Positions 1 to 8,730 of a stretch of 34,212 nucleotides of DNA are shown in pieces. The stretch is from CAYSLA01 sp964431685 (GTDB taxonomy: Bacteria; Armatimonadota; UBA5829). The stretch spans positions 1 to 34,212 of the forward strand of contig CAYSLA010000018.1 of assembly GCA_964431685.1 (NCBI GenBank). The letters are read 5' to 3'. The number at the start of each line of letters is the position of its first letter. Within the stretch, counting starts at the first letter, position 1. A program made the translations under genes and the position numbers. Below the pieces are notes generated by a model. The model did not search any database. It saw only the letters and a list, made by a program, of their open reading frames with translations, and had not been told where the DNA came from.

Positions 1-2
1 TC

Positions 3-1136
3 GGAGTCAAGAGCGAGGTGCTGCCCGCGAGCGACTCGGAGAGTGTGGCGATCGGTAAGAAGCACTGCACCGGCAAAGAGTGTTTTCCGTGCATAGTAAC
101 CACGGGCGACCTCGTGAGGTTCATCAGCCGAGAAGACGTGGACACGAGTGATGTCGCGTTCTTCATGCCCAGTATGTCCGGATCCGGCGGATGCAGGTTC
201 GGCTGCTACAACCTTCTGCACCGAATGGTGCTGGACGATCTGGGATGTGAGGATGTGCCGGTATTCTCGCCCAACCAGAGCCACGGTTTCTACGACTCTC
301 TGGGCGCCAGAGCCGGCAAGGCCTTCGTCCGAAGAGCGTGGTTGGGACTGCTCGCAGTCGAGCATCTTGAGAAGGCACTACACCATGTGCGGCCGCACGA
401 GATAGAGCCGGGCCGGGCCCAGTCCGTCTACGAGAGCTACCTCGAGAAGCTTGTTGCGACTGTTGAGAAGAACGGCGACACAGTTTCGCTTATGCGTCAG
501 GCCAGAACCGCTTTCGAAGCGATACCAACCGCCCAGGACGGAAGGCCGTGGATTGGCATTGTGGGCGAAGTCTTTGTGCGGTCGCACGGATTCAGCAACC
601 AGGAGTTGGTGCGCAAGGTCGAAGAGATGGGAGGCAAGGCATGGCTCGCCCCACTGAGCGAGTGGCTGACCTACGTCAATCACGGCCAGAAGACCAGCGC
701 GAGAGAAAACGGCCATCTGCTGGAGTATCTGCGTATCAGTATGGTTGACAAAGTAATGCGGGATGACGAGAGAAGGATGGCAAGTATCTGGCACGGATTC
801 CTGCCGAACGCCGAAGAGCTGCCTCCCGAGGAATTGATCGCTCTGGGTCGTGACTACATAGATCCGCAGTTCTTTGGCGAACCGATTCTCAGCCTGGGCA
901 AATCCAGACACCTGAAGTCCCTCGGGCTGGCAGGCGTGATCAATGTAATGCCGTTCACGTGCATGCTCGGGACGATAACCAGTGGGCTTATGAAGCGTTT
1001 CCAGCAAGACTATGGCGACATGCCGGTTCTCAACCTCGCATTTGACGGCCAGGAAGCCAGCGATCTGACGTTGAGGCTGGAAGCTTTCCTTGAGCAATGC
1101 AGGTCGCTAAGCGCAAATCGGTTGGGGCTAACTTGA
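3..1136 (+). CDS. Acyl-CoA dehydratase activase-related protein (DUF2229-type), 5' end cut off by the window
   Basis: The reading frame is open to the left edge, so the GTG at 18 is probably internal and this is the C-terminal part of a longer protein. The motif CTGKECFPC followed by TTGDL is characteristic of the C-terminal region of large CoA-substrate-specific activases related to HgdC/BadF, whose other part holds an ASKHA ATPase that powers radical 2-hydroxyacyl-CoA dehydratases. Later motifs (PSMSGSGGCRFGCYN, GEVFVR, MPFTCMLGT) fit the same family and hold cysteines that may bind an Fe-S cluster. The ATPase half lies outside the window, so the substrate cannot be stated. No other gene of a dehydratase is visible here. 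The family is confident, the specific role is not. Confidence 0.8.
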   Translation, partial: GVKSEVLPASDSESVAIGKKHCTGKECFPCIVTTGDLVRFISREDVDTSDVAFFMPSMSGSGGCRFGCYNLLHRMVLDDLGCEDVPVFSPNQSHGFYDSLGARAGKAFVRRAWLGLLAVEHLEKALHHVRPHEIEPGRAQSVYESYLEKLVATVEKNGDTVSLMRQARTAFEAIPTAQDGRPWIGIVGEVFVRSHGFSNQELVRKVEEMGGKAWLAPLSEWLTYVNHGQKTSARENGHLLEYLRISMVDKVMRDDERRMASIWHGFLPNAEELPPEELIALGRDYIDPQFFGEPILSLGKSRHLKSLGLAGVINVMPFTCMLGTITSGLMKRFQQDYGDMPVLNLAFDGQEASDLTLRLEAFLEQCRSLSANRLGLT

Positions 1137-1191
1137 GTGTCCGCCCGCTGGACACCAAGCTGTAGGGGCGGACCTGTGTGTCCGCCCGCTG
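1137..1191. repeat. Tandem hairpin repeat between genes
   Basis: The 14-base word GTGTCCGCCCGCTG occurs at 1137 and again at 1178. The first copy forms GTGTCC/GGACAC. The second forms a perfect hairpin GGGCGGAC-ctgtgt-GTCCGCCC (1166-1187). It lies just after the stop codon of the upstream gene and has no T tract, so it is better seen as a dispersed palindromic repeat than a clear terminator. Confidence 0.6.
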
Positions 1192-1206
1192 AAAGGTAAC
1201 CGCAAT

Positions 1207-2460
1207 ATGCGAAGCAAGATGCTCGGACTAGTGCTATTGACAATCGCCGCGTGGTCATTTGCTGGCTGCGGCGGAAACGGCGTCACCATCTTTCCTGAAA
1301 CACGGGGGCTTGCTCCGGCGATAACCTCGGTGGAAGAAGCGCGTAGTCCGGGCAAGTGGACCGTGCTGGTATACATAGACGGCGACAACGATCTGGAATA
1401 CTATGCCCTCAGGAATATGAACCAGATGGAGCAAGTCGGGTCGACCAAGGACGTGCGTGTCGTAGTGCAGGTGGACAGGGCCCGAGGATACGACGAATCC
1501 GAAGGCGACTGGACTGACACCCGCCGGTACTTGATGATAAGGGACGCATCCGAAAATCTGAACTCAATTCGACTCGACGACCCGCCCTTGGGCGAACTCG
1601 ATATGGCAGACCCGCGCAACCTCCGTGACTTCGTGCAATGGGGAAAGGCCAACTTTCCGGCCCAGCACTACTGTCTGATCTTGTGGGATCACGGCACTGG
1701 TTGGGAGTACCGAGCAATGACTGCGCGCCCCTCGCGCAAGTACCTCCTGCTCGACGAGGCAACCGACACCGTGCTCAACATCGATGACCTCGCTTTGGCG
1801 CTGGAAGGCTGCGGTCTGGACGTGCTCGCGTTTGATGCATGCTTTATGATGCAGTTGGAGGTTGCCTACGAGCTAAGGGCATGCGCAACCTACATGGCCG
1901 GTTCCGCAGCCGCAACTCCATCGGCGGGCTATGACTATGAAGCGTGGTTGAGGCTGGTGGGCCCTGCGACTACGCCTCTCGATCTGGCGAGGATACTGAC
2001 GGACACGTTCATGGAGTCATATCCACCGCCGACAACCGCGATAGCCCACAGCGTGCTTGATCTTCGCCAGATACCCGAACTTGCCGTCGCAGCCAGTGAC
2101 TTTGCCGCAGTGCTGCTCGAGAATTCCTCCACCAAAGCCGACCAACTCGAGGCCGCCAGAAGAAGCGCGCTGAACTACTCCCGATTAGCGTTTGGCTCCG
2201 AGCGATACATTGTCGACCTGCTTGACTATGCGTCCATTGCCCAGGACGCCGTCGGGGAGGACGCCGACGGAGCATATCGAGCGCTTGTGAGAGCTCTCAA
2301 CAGAGTCGTAGTCTACGAAGCACACAACCCAGACACACCGACCGCCAGCGGCCTTGGGGTCTATATGCCGACGCCAAAGCAGTACGATCCGAACTACACA
2401 CGGCTGCTCTTCGCCGCTGACACTTTGTGGGACGAATGGATCGCTGCTCAGACACGATAG
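1207..2460 (+). CDS. Clostripain-family (C11) cysteine peptidase, lipoprotein
   Basis: The 417-aa protein starts with a signal peptide ending in a lipobox-like SFAGC with Cys21, so it is probably anchored to a membrane on the outer side. The rest matches clostripain-like peptidases (C11): the opening strand WTVLVYIDGDNDLE, a catalytic His162 in LWDHGTGW and a catalytic Cys212 in FDACFMMQLE, at the normal spacing. C11 enzymes usually cleave after basic residues; whether this one does is inferred. The start at 1207 gives a sensible signal peptide; a second ATG at 1219 is possible. The hairpin repeat at 1137-1191 separates it from the upstream gene. No cognate substrate is visible nearby, although two S41 proteases follow. 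Confidence 0.85.
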   Translation: MRSKMLGLVLLTIAAWSFAGCGGNGVTIFPETRGLAPAITSVEEARSPGKWTVLVYIDGDNDLEYYALRNMNQMEQVGSTKDVRVVVQVDRARGYDESEGDWTDTRRYLMIRDASENLNSIRLDDPPLGELDMADPRNLRDFVQWGKANFPAQHYCLILWDHGTGWEYRAMTARPSRKYLLLDEATDTVLNIDDLALALEGCGLDVLAFDACFMMQLEVAYELRACATYMAGSAAATPSAGYDYEAWLRLVGPATTPLDLARILTDTFMESYPPPTTAIAHSVLDLRQIPELAVAASDFAAVLLENSSTKADQLEAARRSALNYSRLAFGSERYIVDLLDYASIAQDAVGEDADGAYRALVRALNRVVVYEAHNPDTPTASGLGVYMPTPKQYDPNYTRLLFAADTLWDEWIAAQTR

Positions 2461-2778
2461 CAGGCGACGGACCGACTTTTTCTGCCGGAATCCAGCTCAG
2501 GGCAATCTCTGGGCCACTCTTGGGCTCCCCTCAGGAACCGCCCGCATCCAAAGTTCGTCGAAAAACCAGCGTTTGTGGTATAATCAACTGTAGATTTCCA
2601 CCCGTAACGGTGAATGTGGCTCAACATCCACGGTTGGGAAGGTGGGCCCTGAAAGTCCTGAATTTCATTCAGGATCAGGATGACTTGGTTTGTGCGCACA
2701 GTGACGCTGTTTATGCGTCGACAGCGCCCAACCGTAAGAGCCGGGGTCTACCCCGGCCATATTAGTAGCGGGGACTGG
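2461..2778 (+). promoter_or_regulatory. 318-base intergenic region: extended -10 promoter and structured leader
   Basis: An extended -10 element TGGTATAAT lies at 2576-2584 with no convincing -35 box. The following leader of about 190 bases up to the start codon at 2779 is full of short inverted repeats: CCTGAAT-ttc-ATTCAGG (about 2657-2673), GACGC-tgtttat-GCGTC (about 2703-2719) and GCCGGGG-tcta-CCCCGGC (2740-2757). I do not recognise a known riboswitch. No ORF in it looks like a gene. Confidence 0.5.
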
Positions 2779-4170
2779 ATGTTCAAAGAACGCAGGCTTC
2801 TCATCGGATTCCTTGTCGGGCTCTTGTTCGCAGTAGGCTACCTGGCACGAATGGACTTGACTGCCCAACATTCTCCTTCACGCGATCGGTCAACGAACCG
2901 CGTTGGCGCGCGGGAAACGGGCGGCAAGGTCGCGTCGGTTGACTACGACTCCGCTATCGACCTGCGACCGGCGCAGACGCTGTACGACGTTCTCAAGAAC
3001 GTGCGGGAGAACTACGTAGAACAGATAAAACCCGAGGATCAGGGCAAAATGACGCACACCGCCCTGACGTATATGCTCGGCTCGCTGAACGATCCCAACA
3101 CCCGGTTCCTTTCAGAGGATGTCCGCAAGGCGCTGCAGGATGCCCAGAGAGGGGTCTTCCACGGCATAGGAGCTATCACCGCCGTCAAGAGGATAACTGA
3201 CGGCGATTCAAAGAGCGAGCACCTGGTCATCGTCACCACGATCCCATCCGGTCCGGCGGAGGAAGCGGGACTAATGCCTGGAGACGATATCGTGGAGATA
3301 GACGGCAAGTGGGTTCTGCCGTTCGATCCATTCGCCAAGGCCGCCGCGATCGTGAAGAAGGCCAGGGCAAACGGCACTGCCGGACAGAAGCTCAGGAAGG
3401 AACTCGAGACCGAACAGAAGCGCGTCGAGAACGGCATTCCAATATACGACGCCATTGACCTGCTGGCCACCAGCAAAGAGGCCGAGGTCGAGCTCACTGT
3501 CTTCCGCAAAGGCTCTGACAAAGAATTAAAGCTGAAGGTATCTCCTCGGCAGTTCCAGTGCACCTCGGTTTCCAGTTCAACGGTTGGCGATGGCAAGTTC
3601 GGATTGGTACGCGTCGCCTGCTTCACCGACAAGACGGCCGACCAGTTCCAGAAGGCGGTGGTGGATATGGCCGACAGGGACGTGGACGGTCTGATTCTGG
3701 ACATGCGCGGACTGGCCGGCGGAGACCTGGATACTGTTCTTACGATGGCGGGAGTGTTCTGTCCCGGCAAGATAGTGAGCATACAGGTTCGATCTTCGAG
3801 CAGACGGACGGTGCTCCGAGCTCCCAATCCCGCGGCAGGTGTGGAGTGGAAAAAGCCTTTTGTTGTCCTGGTAGATCAGGGGACTGCGAGAATGGGCGAG
3901 GTGCTGGCTGCGGGTCTAAAGGACAACCGCGGGGCCAAGGTTGTAGGTGCGCAGACGTTCGGTGATTTCGGATTCTACAGCCTCTATGATCTCAGGGACG
4001 GCTCGGCAGTCGCTATGACCACAGGGGTAATGCTCACACGCAAATCCCTGAACCTGAACGGAACCGGGTTGAAAGTGGATGTAGCCGCAGCGCCTGCGTC
4101 GGCCGGACAGGACGACAATGCGCTCTCGGTCGCCGTCAAGACACTCGCAGCGGAGGTGGCCAAGTCATGA
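2779..4170 (+). CDS. S41-family protease homologue without catalytic residues (pseudoprotease)
   Basis: I start at the ATG at 2779, after GGGGAC, because it gives a 463-aa protein opening with a clean membrane anchor (GFLVGLLFAVGYLA); an upstream in-frame ATG at 2680 would add a tail encoded by the structured leader. The domain order is that of carboxyl-terminal processing proteases: N-terminal helical region, PDZ domain (GPAEEAGLMPGDDIVEIDG) with a long charged insertion, then the S41 core. The family catalytic Ser is replaced by Arg371 (GTARMGEV, where the next gene has SSASASEI) and the catalytic Lys by Asp396 (TFGDFG against TFGKGC). The 25-residue spacing is kept, so the alignment is secure. 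It is probably an inactive regulator, adaptor or scaffold, translationally coupled (ATGA overlap) to the active paralogue downstream. Confidence 0.85.
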   Translation: MFKERRLLIGFLVGLLFAVGYLARMDLTAQHSPSRDRSTNRVGARETGGKVASVDYDSAIDLRPAQTLYDVLKNVRENYVEQIKPEDQGKMTHTALTYMLGSLNDPNTRFLSEDVRKALQDAQRGVFHGIGAITAVKRITDGDSKSEHLVIVTTIPSGPAEEAGLMPGDDIVEIDGKWVLPFDPFAKAAAIVKKARANGTAGQKLRKELETEQKRVENGIPIYDAIDLLATSKEAEVELTVFRKGSDKELKLKVSPRQFQCTSVSSSTVGDGKFGLVRVACFTDKTADQFQKAVVDMADRDVDGLILDMRGLAGGDLDTVLTMAGVFCPGKIVSIQVRSSSRRTVLRAPNPAAGVEWKKPFVVLVDQGTARMGEVLAAGLKDNRGAKVVGAQTFGDFGFYSLYDLRDGSAVAMTTGVMLTRKSLNLNGTGLKVDVAAAPASAGQDDNALSVAVKTLAAEVAKS

Positions 4171-5516
4171 GTAGCCGTATGCTCGCGAGAGCTGCAGGAG
4201 TCGCGCTTCTGCTCACCGGGGCATTCTTCCTGGGGTTCGTCAGCCAGGATGTGGCCGCAAGTGTTGGCGAAGTGCGCGAGTGGGTAGCCGGTCTGCACCT
4301 GGTCCCAAGCAAGATTGAGAGAGCTCAGTCCGACGCGTCGACTGCGGAACCTTTGCCTATAGTCGAGACCTACTCATACGTGATGGATCGGCTGAAGGCC
4401 GACTACTACCCGAAGAAAATCGACGAACGCAAGACCACGTATGCCGCCGTGCGAGGAATGCTCTCGGCGCTTGGCGACCCCTTCACGCGCTTCCTCACTC
4501 CCGAGGACTATAAGCGTATGCGCGAGGAAAACGAGGGGAACTTCACGGGAATCGGCGCCCAGCTCGATACTAACAAGCTTGGCGAAGTATATGTCAAGGA
4601 GCCAATGGAGGAGAGTCCTGCGATCAAGGCAGGTGTCAAGGCCAACGACGTAATCAAGGAAGTTGACCGCAAGTCGATAAAGGGCATCGAGATCGACGAT
4701 GTGGTTAAGATGATCCGCGGACCTGAGGGAACAAAGGTCACCTTGACCCTCGCCAGACCGCGCGTCACCAAACCAGTCGTGATAACCATAGTCAGGCGGG
4801 TCGTTCCGTTCCAGATGGTCAAGTTCAGGATGCTGGATGAGAAGACGAAGATCGGCTACATCAGGCTCTATCAGTTCAATGAACAGAGCGACGTGCAGTT
4901 CGACAAGGCCATGACCTCGCTGGAAAACAAGGGAATGAAGGGGCTGGTTGTTGATCTGCGAGGCAATCCCGGGGGGCTGCTTCAGGTGGCCGTGGACATT
5001 GGCAGCCGTTTCATTGATAGCGGGGCGGTGGTGTGGATTCAGGAGCGGAAGGGTCAGAAGACCCCGCTGAACGTGGACCCCGGCAAGCACAATCACAAGC
5101 GCTATCCAATGTCTGTGTTGGTGGACAAGTCCAGTGCGAGCGCGTCGGAGATCGTCTCCGGCGGGATCAAAGACGTTGGAGCAGGCACTCTGGTGGGTGT
5201 AACCACGTTCGGCAAGGGATGTGTTCAGACCATAATCCCGCTGCAGGACGGTTCCGCAGTTGCCATCACGACTGCGAAATACCTTACAGCCAAAGGTAAC
5301 GACATTCACAAGAAGGGCGTGACTCCGGACGTTGAGATTGAGGCCACCGAAGACTTCGACCCCAACGACCCGGAGACCGACGTGCAACTAACCAAAGCAG
5401 TCGAGGCTGTGAAGGTCAAAATGGGCCTGCTGCCGGCAACAGTCCTGGAACCGAAGAAGGAATCCGAGAAGATCGAAGTTGGGGCGGCTGGTGCACCGAA
5501 GAAGAGCACTGACTGA
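4167..5516 (+). CDS. Carboxyl-terminal processing peptidase (S41, CtpA/Prc family)
   Basis: This 449-aa protein has an N-terminal membrane segment (AGVALLLTGAFFLGFV), the SALGDPFTRFL motif before the PDZ domain (ESPAIKAGVKANDVIKEVD) and an intact S41 core. The catalytic pair is Ser325 in SSASASEIV and Lys350 in TFGKGC, 25 residues apart as in the family. It should act outside the cytoplasmic membrane, trimming or degrading exported proteins from their C termini. Its ATG overlaps the stop of the preceding S41 homologue, so the two are made together, and the pair may form a mixed complex in which only this subunit cuts. The C-terminal tail is charged and low in complexity. Confidence 0.92.
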   Translation: MSSRMLARAAGVALLLTGAFFLGFVSQDVAASVGEVREWVAGLHLVPSKIERAQSDASTAEPLPIVETYSYVMDRLKADYYPKKIDERKTTYAAVRGMLSALGDPFTRFLTPEDYKRMREENEGNFTGIGAQLDTNKLGEVYVKEPMEESPAIKAGVKANDVIKEVDRKSIKGIEIDDVVKMIRGPEGTKVTLTLARPRVTKPVVITIVRRVVPFQMVKFRMLDEKTKIGYIRLYQFNEQSDVQFDKAMTSLENKGMKGLVVDLRGNPGGLLQVAVDIGSRFIDSGAVVWIQERKGQKTPLNVDPGKHNHKRYPMSVLVDKSSASASEIVSGGIKDVGAGTLVGVTTFGKGCVQTIIPLQDGSAVAITTAKYLTAKGNDIHKKGVTPDVEIEATEDFDPNDPETDVQLTKAVEAVKVKMGLLPATVLEPKKESEKIEVGAAGAPKKSTD

Positions 5517-5545
5517 TCGGTAGGACCCGACTGATCGGTCAGGAT

Positions 5546-5604
5546 GTTTCGGGATTTCGGACTGGACCATTCTGCTGGGTTTGATCAGACCAAAATCCCG
5601 TAAC
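5546..5604. repeat. 59-bp inverted-repeat element, copy A
   Basis: It begins GTTTCGGGATTTCGG and ends CCAAAATCCCGTAAC, a near-perfect terminal inverted repeat. A second copy with the same length and nearly the same ends but a different middle is at 12176-12234, and a related pair of ends occurs at 21550-21594. It has no coding capacity and resembles a REP or MITE-type element. It may serve as a terminator for the S41 pair. Confidence 0.65.
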
Positions 5605-5663
5605 AACGAAGCGCGCCCCTACGTTCGGTCGGACCAGTAACGCACAGCAAGAGGGTTGGACAC

Positions 5664-6907
5664 ATGGCTCGCAAGCGCAAGCCCGCATCCGGCAGTGGAG
5701 GCCGAAAGTCGGGCGGTCGATTGGCCCCCGTTATCATACTCGCGGCAATGATAGGAGCCCTTGCGGGACTTGGACTGGCCAGGTTTCCCGTGCCTTCATA
5801 CGTGCAGAGGGCTGTCAACCCTGCGGCGACTGCCAGGAAGGAAACGCAGAGTCCGCCGAATCCAGCCGCAGTCTCGACAAGGCGCGTGCGCGATGCCAGA
5901 AGCAATGCCATGCCCGCGACAACCCCCGGATCTAACGCGAGGCAATCTGACCGCGCTCCGGCCCAACCGCCGACAGGGCGCGATAGTGCGCCCCCGGAAA
6001 CCGTCTCACCACCCAGTTCTCCGCTGCCGAGCGAGGTTGCTCCGCCCGCCAGCGGCGGCTCAACGACGTCACTCCCAAAACCAGCGCCACCGAAGGAGCC
6101 TCCCGCCGTACCCAGAGCGAAGAAGCCGCACCGCAGACCCGCGGCGCTTCCAGGTGAGGTCGCATACGTACGAGAGTCCGGCAGGATGATAGCGCTCACG
6201 TTCGATGCCGGAGCAAGCGGTGAACCCACCAAGTCCATTCTCTCAACACTCAGGAGCCAGGGAATCCGTGTCACATTCTTCCTGACAGGTAAGTGGGCTG
6301 AGAAGTATCCGGCGCTGGTCAAGTCCATCAGCGATGATGGGCACGAGATCGCCAACCACACATACTCCCACCCCGACCTGCGTAAGCTTGGTGCGGACTC
6401 GATTACTGAGCAACTGGATAGGACGGATCAGATCATATTCAAGCTTACAGGTCAGCACACTGCCCCGCTATTCAGTCCACCGTTCGGCAGTCGTGACGCC
6501 CGTGTGCTATCTACGGCAGCCAAGGCAGGCTACAGCGGCATCTACTGGAGTCTGGACAGTTGGGATTCGGTCAAGCAAGGCATCACCAGCCGCGAAATCG
6601 CCGACCGTGTGCTCGAGAGAGCGCAGGCCGGCGATATAGTGCTGCTGCACTGCGGAAGCGCCGCCACAGCCGAGGCCTTGCCGGAAATCGTCCGCGAACT
6701 GNNNNNNNNNNNNNNNNNNNNNNNNNNNNNNNNNNNNNNNNNNNNNNNNNNNNNNNNNNNNNNNNNNNNNNNNNNNNNNNNNNNNNNNNNNNNNNNNNNN
6801 NGCACTGCGGAAGCGCCGCCACAGCCGAGGCCTTGCCGGAAATCGTCCGCGAACTGCGAGCACAGGGGTTGCAGATTGTCACGGTGTCAGAGCTAATCGG
6901 ACGTTAA
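5664..6907 (+). CDS. Polysaccharide deacetylase (NodB/CE4 family), interrupted by an assembly gap
   Basis: A basic start and one membrane segment (APVIILAAMIGALAGLGLA) are followed by about 120 residues of Pro/Ala/Ser-rich linker and then a NodB domain: ALTFDAG (motif 1), HEIANHTYSHPDL (H-x3-H metal site), SPPFGSRD (motif 3) and the late IVLLHCG. Motif 1 reads FDAG in place of FDDG, so the usual metal-binding second Asp is missing, a variant I believe occurs in a secreted subgroup. The likely role is deacetylation of cell-wall or exported glycans. The 100 N at 6702-6801 lie between two copies of one 55-base sequence; joining them gives a continuous frame of 362 aa ending in TAA at 6905-6907. 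It converges with the next gene, 5 bases away. Confidence 0.85.
6702..6801. other. Assembly gap (100 N) that is really an unmerged 55-base overlap
   Basis: The 55 bases before the gap (6647-6701) are identical to the 55 after it (6802-6856). Removing the N and one copy restores the deacetylase frame exactly. The round 100 N is a scaffolder placeholder. Confidence 0.95.
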
Positions 6908-6912
6908 GCTCC

Positions 6913-7929
6913 TCAGAACGCGACGTGTCCCTTGCCCTCATACGCCGCATTTTGCACAAGGAGCGCCATGCGGCCCGCCCGGAGCACGACATCCGTGTTG
7001 AGTGCGTCTGGTATCGGTGAACCGTCGATTTCCGCCTTGAATGCGCGGAAGTAGCCGCCTGGGTCGGATGCAGGCAGCGGAATCTTCTCGGAGTCGCCTT
7101 CGGCATTTGCCGCGAGGAGAATGTGTGGCGCGTTGATTGATGTCTCGGCGATACCGTCGCGTCCGAACACAGTCATGCGCCAGTAGAACTCCAGCGAGTA
7201 TCCTTTCGCGTCCGGTGAGAAATACGAGACGTCGCCAAGAACTCCGCAGTCATTGTCCAACCTGAGCATGAACTGGCCGGCGTCGTGGAAATGCGGGAAG
7301 GGCTCCGCGAACGCGTTCCAACTCCGAGCTGCCACTATCTCGCTGACACGGCGTCCGGTAACCCATTCTACTCCATCAAATGCGTGTATGCCTATGTCGT
7401 TGATAGTGCCGCCGTGCTTGCCCTCCTCAAAGTACCACGCCGCACGGCTGCCGAGCATGAGCGGGTGCTGACCGCCGACTACGATAGCGTGGACCTCACC
7501 TATGCGTCCTTGCCTGACAACGTTGCGGAGCCCGATAAACTGCCGGCTGTCTCGAAGATCGAGTTGACAGCCAACCACAAGCTTCTTCTGGCGCGCGAGG
7601 CTTTCGATCTGGTCAAGTTCTTCCAGCGTTGTGCACAGCGGTTTGTCGGAGATCACGTGCTTTCCGCGTTGGAGCGCCGCGATGGTAATTGCCCCGCGTC
7701 TCGCGTAGTAGTCACCCACGGCAACCGCATCGCAGTCAACCTCATCGAGCATTGCCGCATAGTCCGAATGCGTTATCTCAACCTCCCCACCCTCGACCAT
7801 TTGGACGCGGGTGGGCTCGTGCTCCTCGCAGGCGCCGACTATCGAAAACTCCTGGCTTTCTTTTGCACGAGCATAGACATCGAGTATGTGGCCGTGTCGG
7901 AAACCCATAAAAGCAATCCTGACTGACAT
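6913..7929 (-). CDS. Gfo/Idh/MocA-family NAD(P)-dependent oxidoreductase
   Basis: The 338-aa protein begins MSVRIAFMGFRHGHILDVY, a Rossmann-type start in which the usual GxGxxG is modified to GFRHGH. ISDKPLCTTLEE is the typical DKP loop before the catalytic domain, and GGTINDIGIHAFDGVEW carries the His of the second family motif. The ATG at 7929 has a perfect AGGAGG eight bases upstream, so the longer frame to 8061 is rejected. Members oxidise or epimerise sugars, inositols and related polyols; the substrate cannot be told. It is a single gene with its own promoter and converges with the deacetylase. Confidence 0.88.
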   Translation of the reverse strand: MSVRIAFMGFRHGHILDVYARAKESQEFSIVGACEEHEPTRVQMVEGGEVEITHSDYAAMLDEVDCDAVAVGDYYARRGAITIAALQRGKHVISDKPLCTTLEELDQIESLARQKKLVVGCQLDLRDSRQFIGLRNVVRQGRIGEVHAIVVGGQHPLMLGSRAAWYFEEGKHGGTINDIGIHAFDGVEWVTGRRVSEIVAARSWNAFAEPFPHFHDAGQFMLRLDNDCGVLGDVSYFSPDAKGYSLEFYWRMTVFGRDGIAETSINAPHILLAANAEGDSEKIPLPASDPGGYFRAFKAEIDGSPIPDALNTDVVLRAGRMALLVQNAAYEGKGHVAF

Positions 7930-7976
7930 AACGCATACCTCCTGACAAATCGGTTGTAATCTCGCGGGCCTACAAC

Positions 7977-8006
7977 AGTATATAGGATACCGGGCCTGCA
8001 TAACAA
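7977..8006 (-). promoter_or_regulatory. Putative sigma70-type promoter of the Gfo/Idh/MocA gene
   Basis: Read on the minus strand, TTGTTA (8006-8001) and TATACT (7982-7977) are separated by 18 bases, about 50 bases before the start codon. Confidence 0.45.
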
Positions 8007-8078
8007 TCCAGGAAGGACAGGGCGACGGGAGTTGTGTGATTCTGGTCGCATGGCGTGCCATAGACAGGAAGAATCGTG

Positions 8079-8084
8079 TATAAT
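8079..8084 (+). promoter_or_regulatory. -10 box of the FKBP gene
   Basis: A perfect TATAAT lies 37 bases before the GTG start. No good -35 is present at the right distance, so it is a candidate only. Confidence 0.4.
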
Positions 8085-8120
8085 GTGGTCAGGGTGCTTG
8101 CCGCTACAGGAGGTTGAAAC

Positions 8121-8630
8121 GTGCGCAAGATTGCAGTAACTCTCTTAGTCGCGTCAGCGGCTGCTTTATTGGTACTGGGGTGCAACAAAGAAGAGACAGC
8201 TACTCAGGCACCGCCTGAGGAACCGGCTGTCGAAGCGACCGCCCCGGAACCCGAAAAGCCTGTCAAGGAAGAGCCCAGCAAGACGGACTGGGTAACAAAG
8301 GAGTCTGGACTATTGTATATCGACAAAACGGAAGGCACTGGCGCCGAGGTCAAGAAGGGCGACACAGCGGTCGTCAACTATCGTGGATGGCTGGATGACG
8401 GGACCGAGTTCGACAGCTCAAAGAAGCCGGGCAGGACGCCGTTTAGCTTCAAAGTAGGTGGGGGCAACGTGATCAAAGGTTGGGATCAGGGCCTGATAGG
8501 AATGAAAGTTGGCGGAGTTCGCGAGCTCAACTTGTCGCCCGAACTGGGATACGGGGCCAGAGGAGCCGGCGGAGTGATACCCCCGAACGCGAATCTTCAT
8601 TTTGAGATCGAGTTGCTCGAGATCAAGTAA
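8121..8630 (+). CDS. FKBP-type peptidyl-prolyl isomerase, lipoprotein
   Basis: It starts at GTG 8121, seven bases after AGGAGG. The 169-aa protein has a lipoprotein signal (LLVLGC, Cys21), an acidic Pro/Glu-rich linker (about residues 25-55) and a complete FKBP domain: VVNYRGWLDDGTEFDSS, FKVGGGNVIKGWDQGL, GMKVGG, LGYGARGAGGVIPPNA and LHFEIELLEI. The active-site aromatic and hydrophobic residues of the family (Y, F, D, V-I, W, Y) are present, so isomerase activity is expected. It probably helps folding of exported proteins at the cell surface. It appears to be transcribed alone and ends in a strong hairpin shared with the convergent operon. Confidence 0.93.
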   Translation: MRKIAVTLLVASAAALLVLGCNKEETATQAPPEEPAVEATAPEPEKPVKEEPSKTDWVTKESGLLYIDKTEGTGAEVKKGDTAVVNYRGWLDDGTEFDSSKKPGRTPFSFKVGGGNVIKGWDQGLIGMKVGGVRELNLSPELGYGARGAGGVIPPNANLHFEIELLEIK

Positions 8631-8657
8631 GAAGGTCGTGTGGACACAGATGGACTT

Positions 8658-8700
8658 GGATGGACAGGATGGACCATAGGAATCCCCATCCTGTTCATCC
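8658..8700. repeat. Inverted repeat between convergent genes
   Basis: GGATGGACAGGATGG (8658-8672) pairs with CCATCCTGTTCATCC (8686-8700) with one mismatch and a 13-base loop. It lies between the FKBP gene and the thymidylate-synthase-like gene and may stop transcription from both sides, though it lacks a T tract. Confidence 0.55.
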
Positions 8701-8730
8701 TGTGCATCCATGTTAATTCCAGACCCTCTT

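Noticed and set aside
4374..5387. Long antisense ORF (337 codons, minus)
   Set aside because: It is the mirror of the intact S41 gene, has no recognisable family motif and no ribosome site; GC-rich coding DNA often leaves such frames open.
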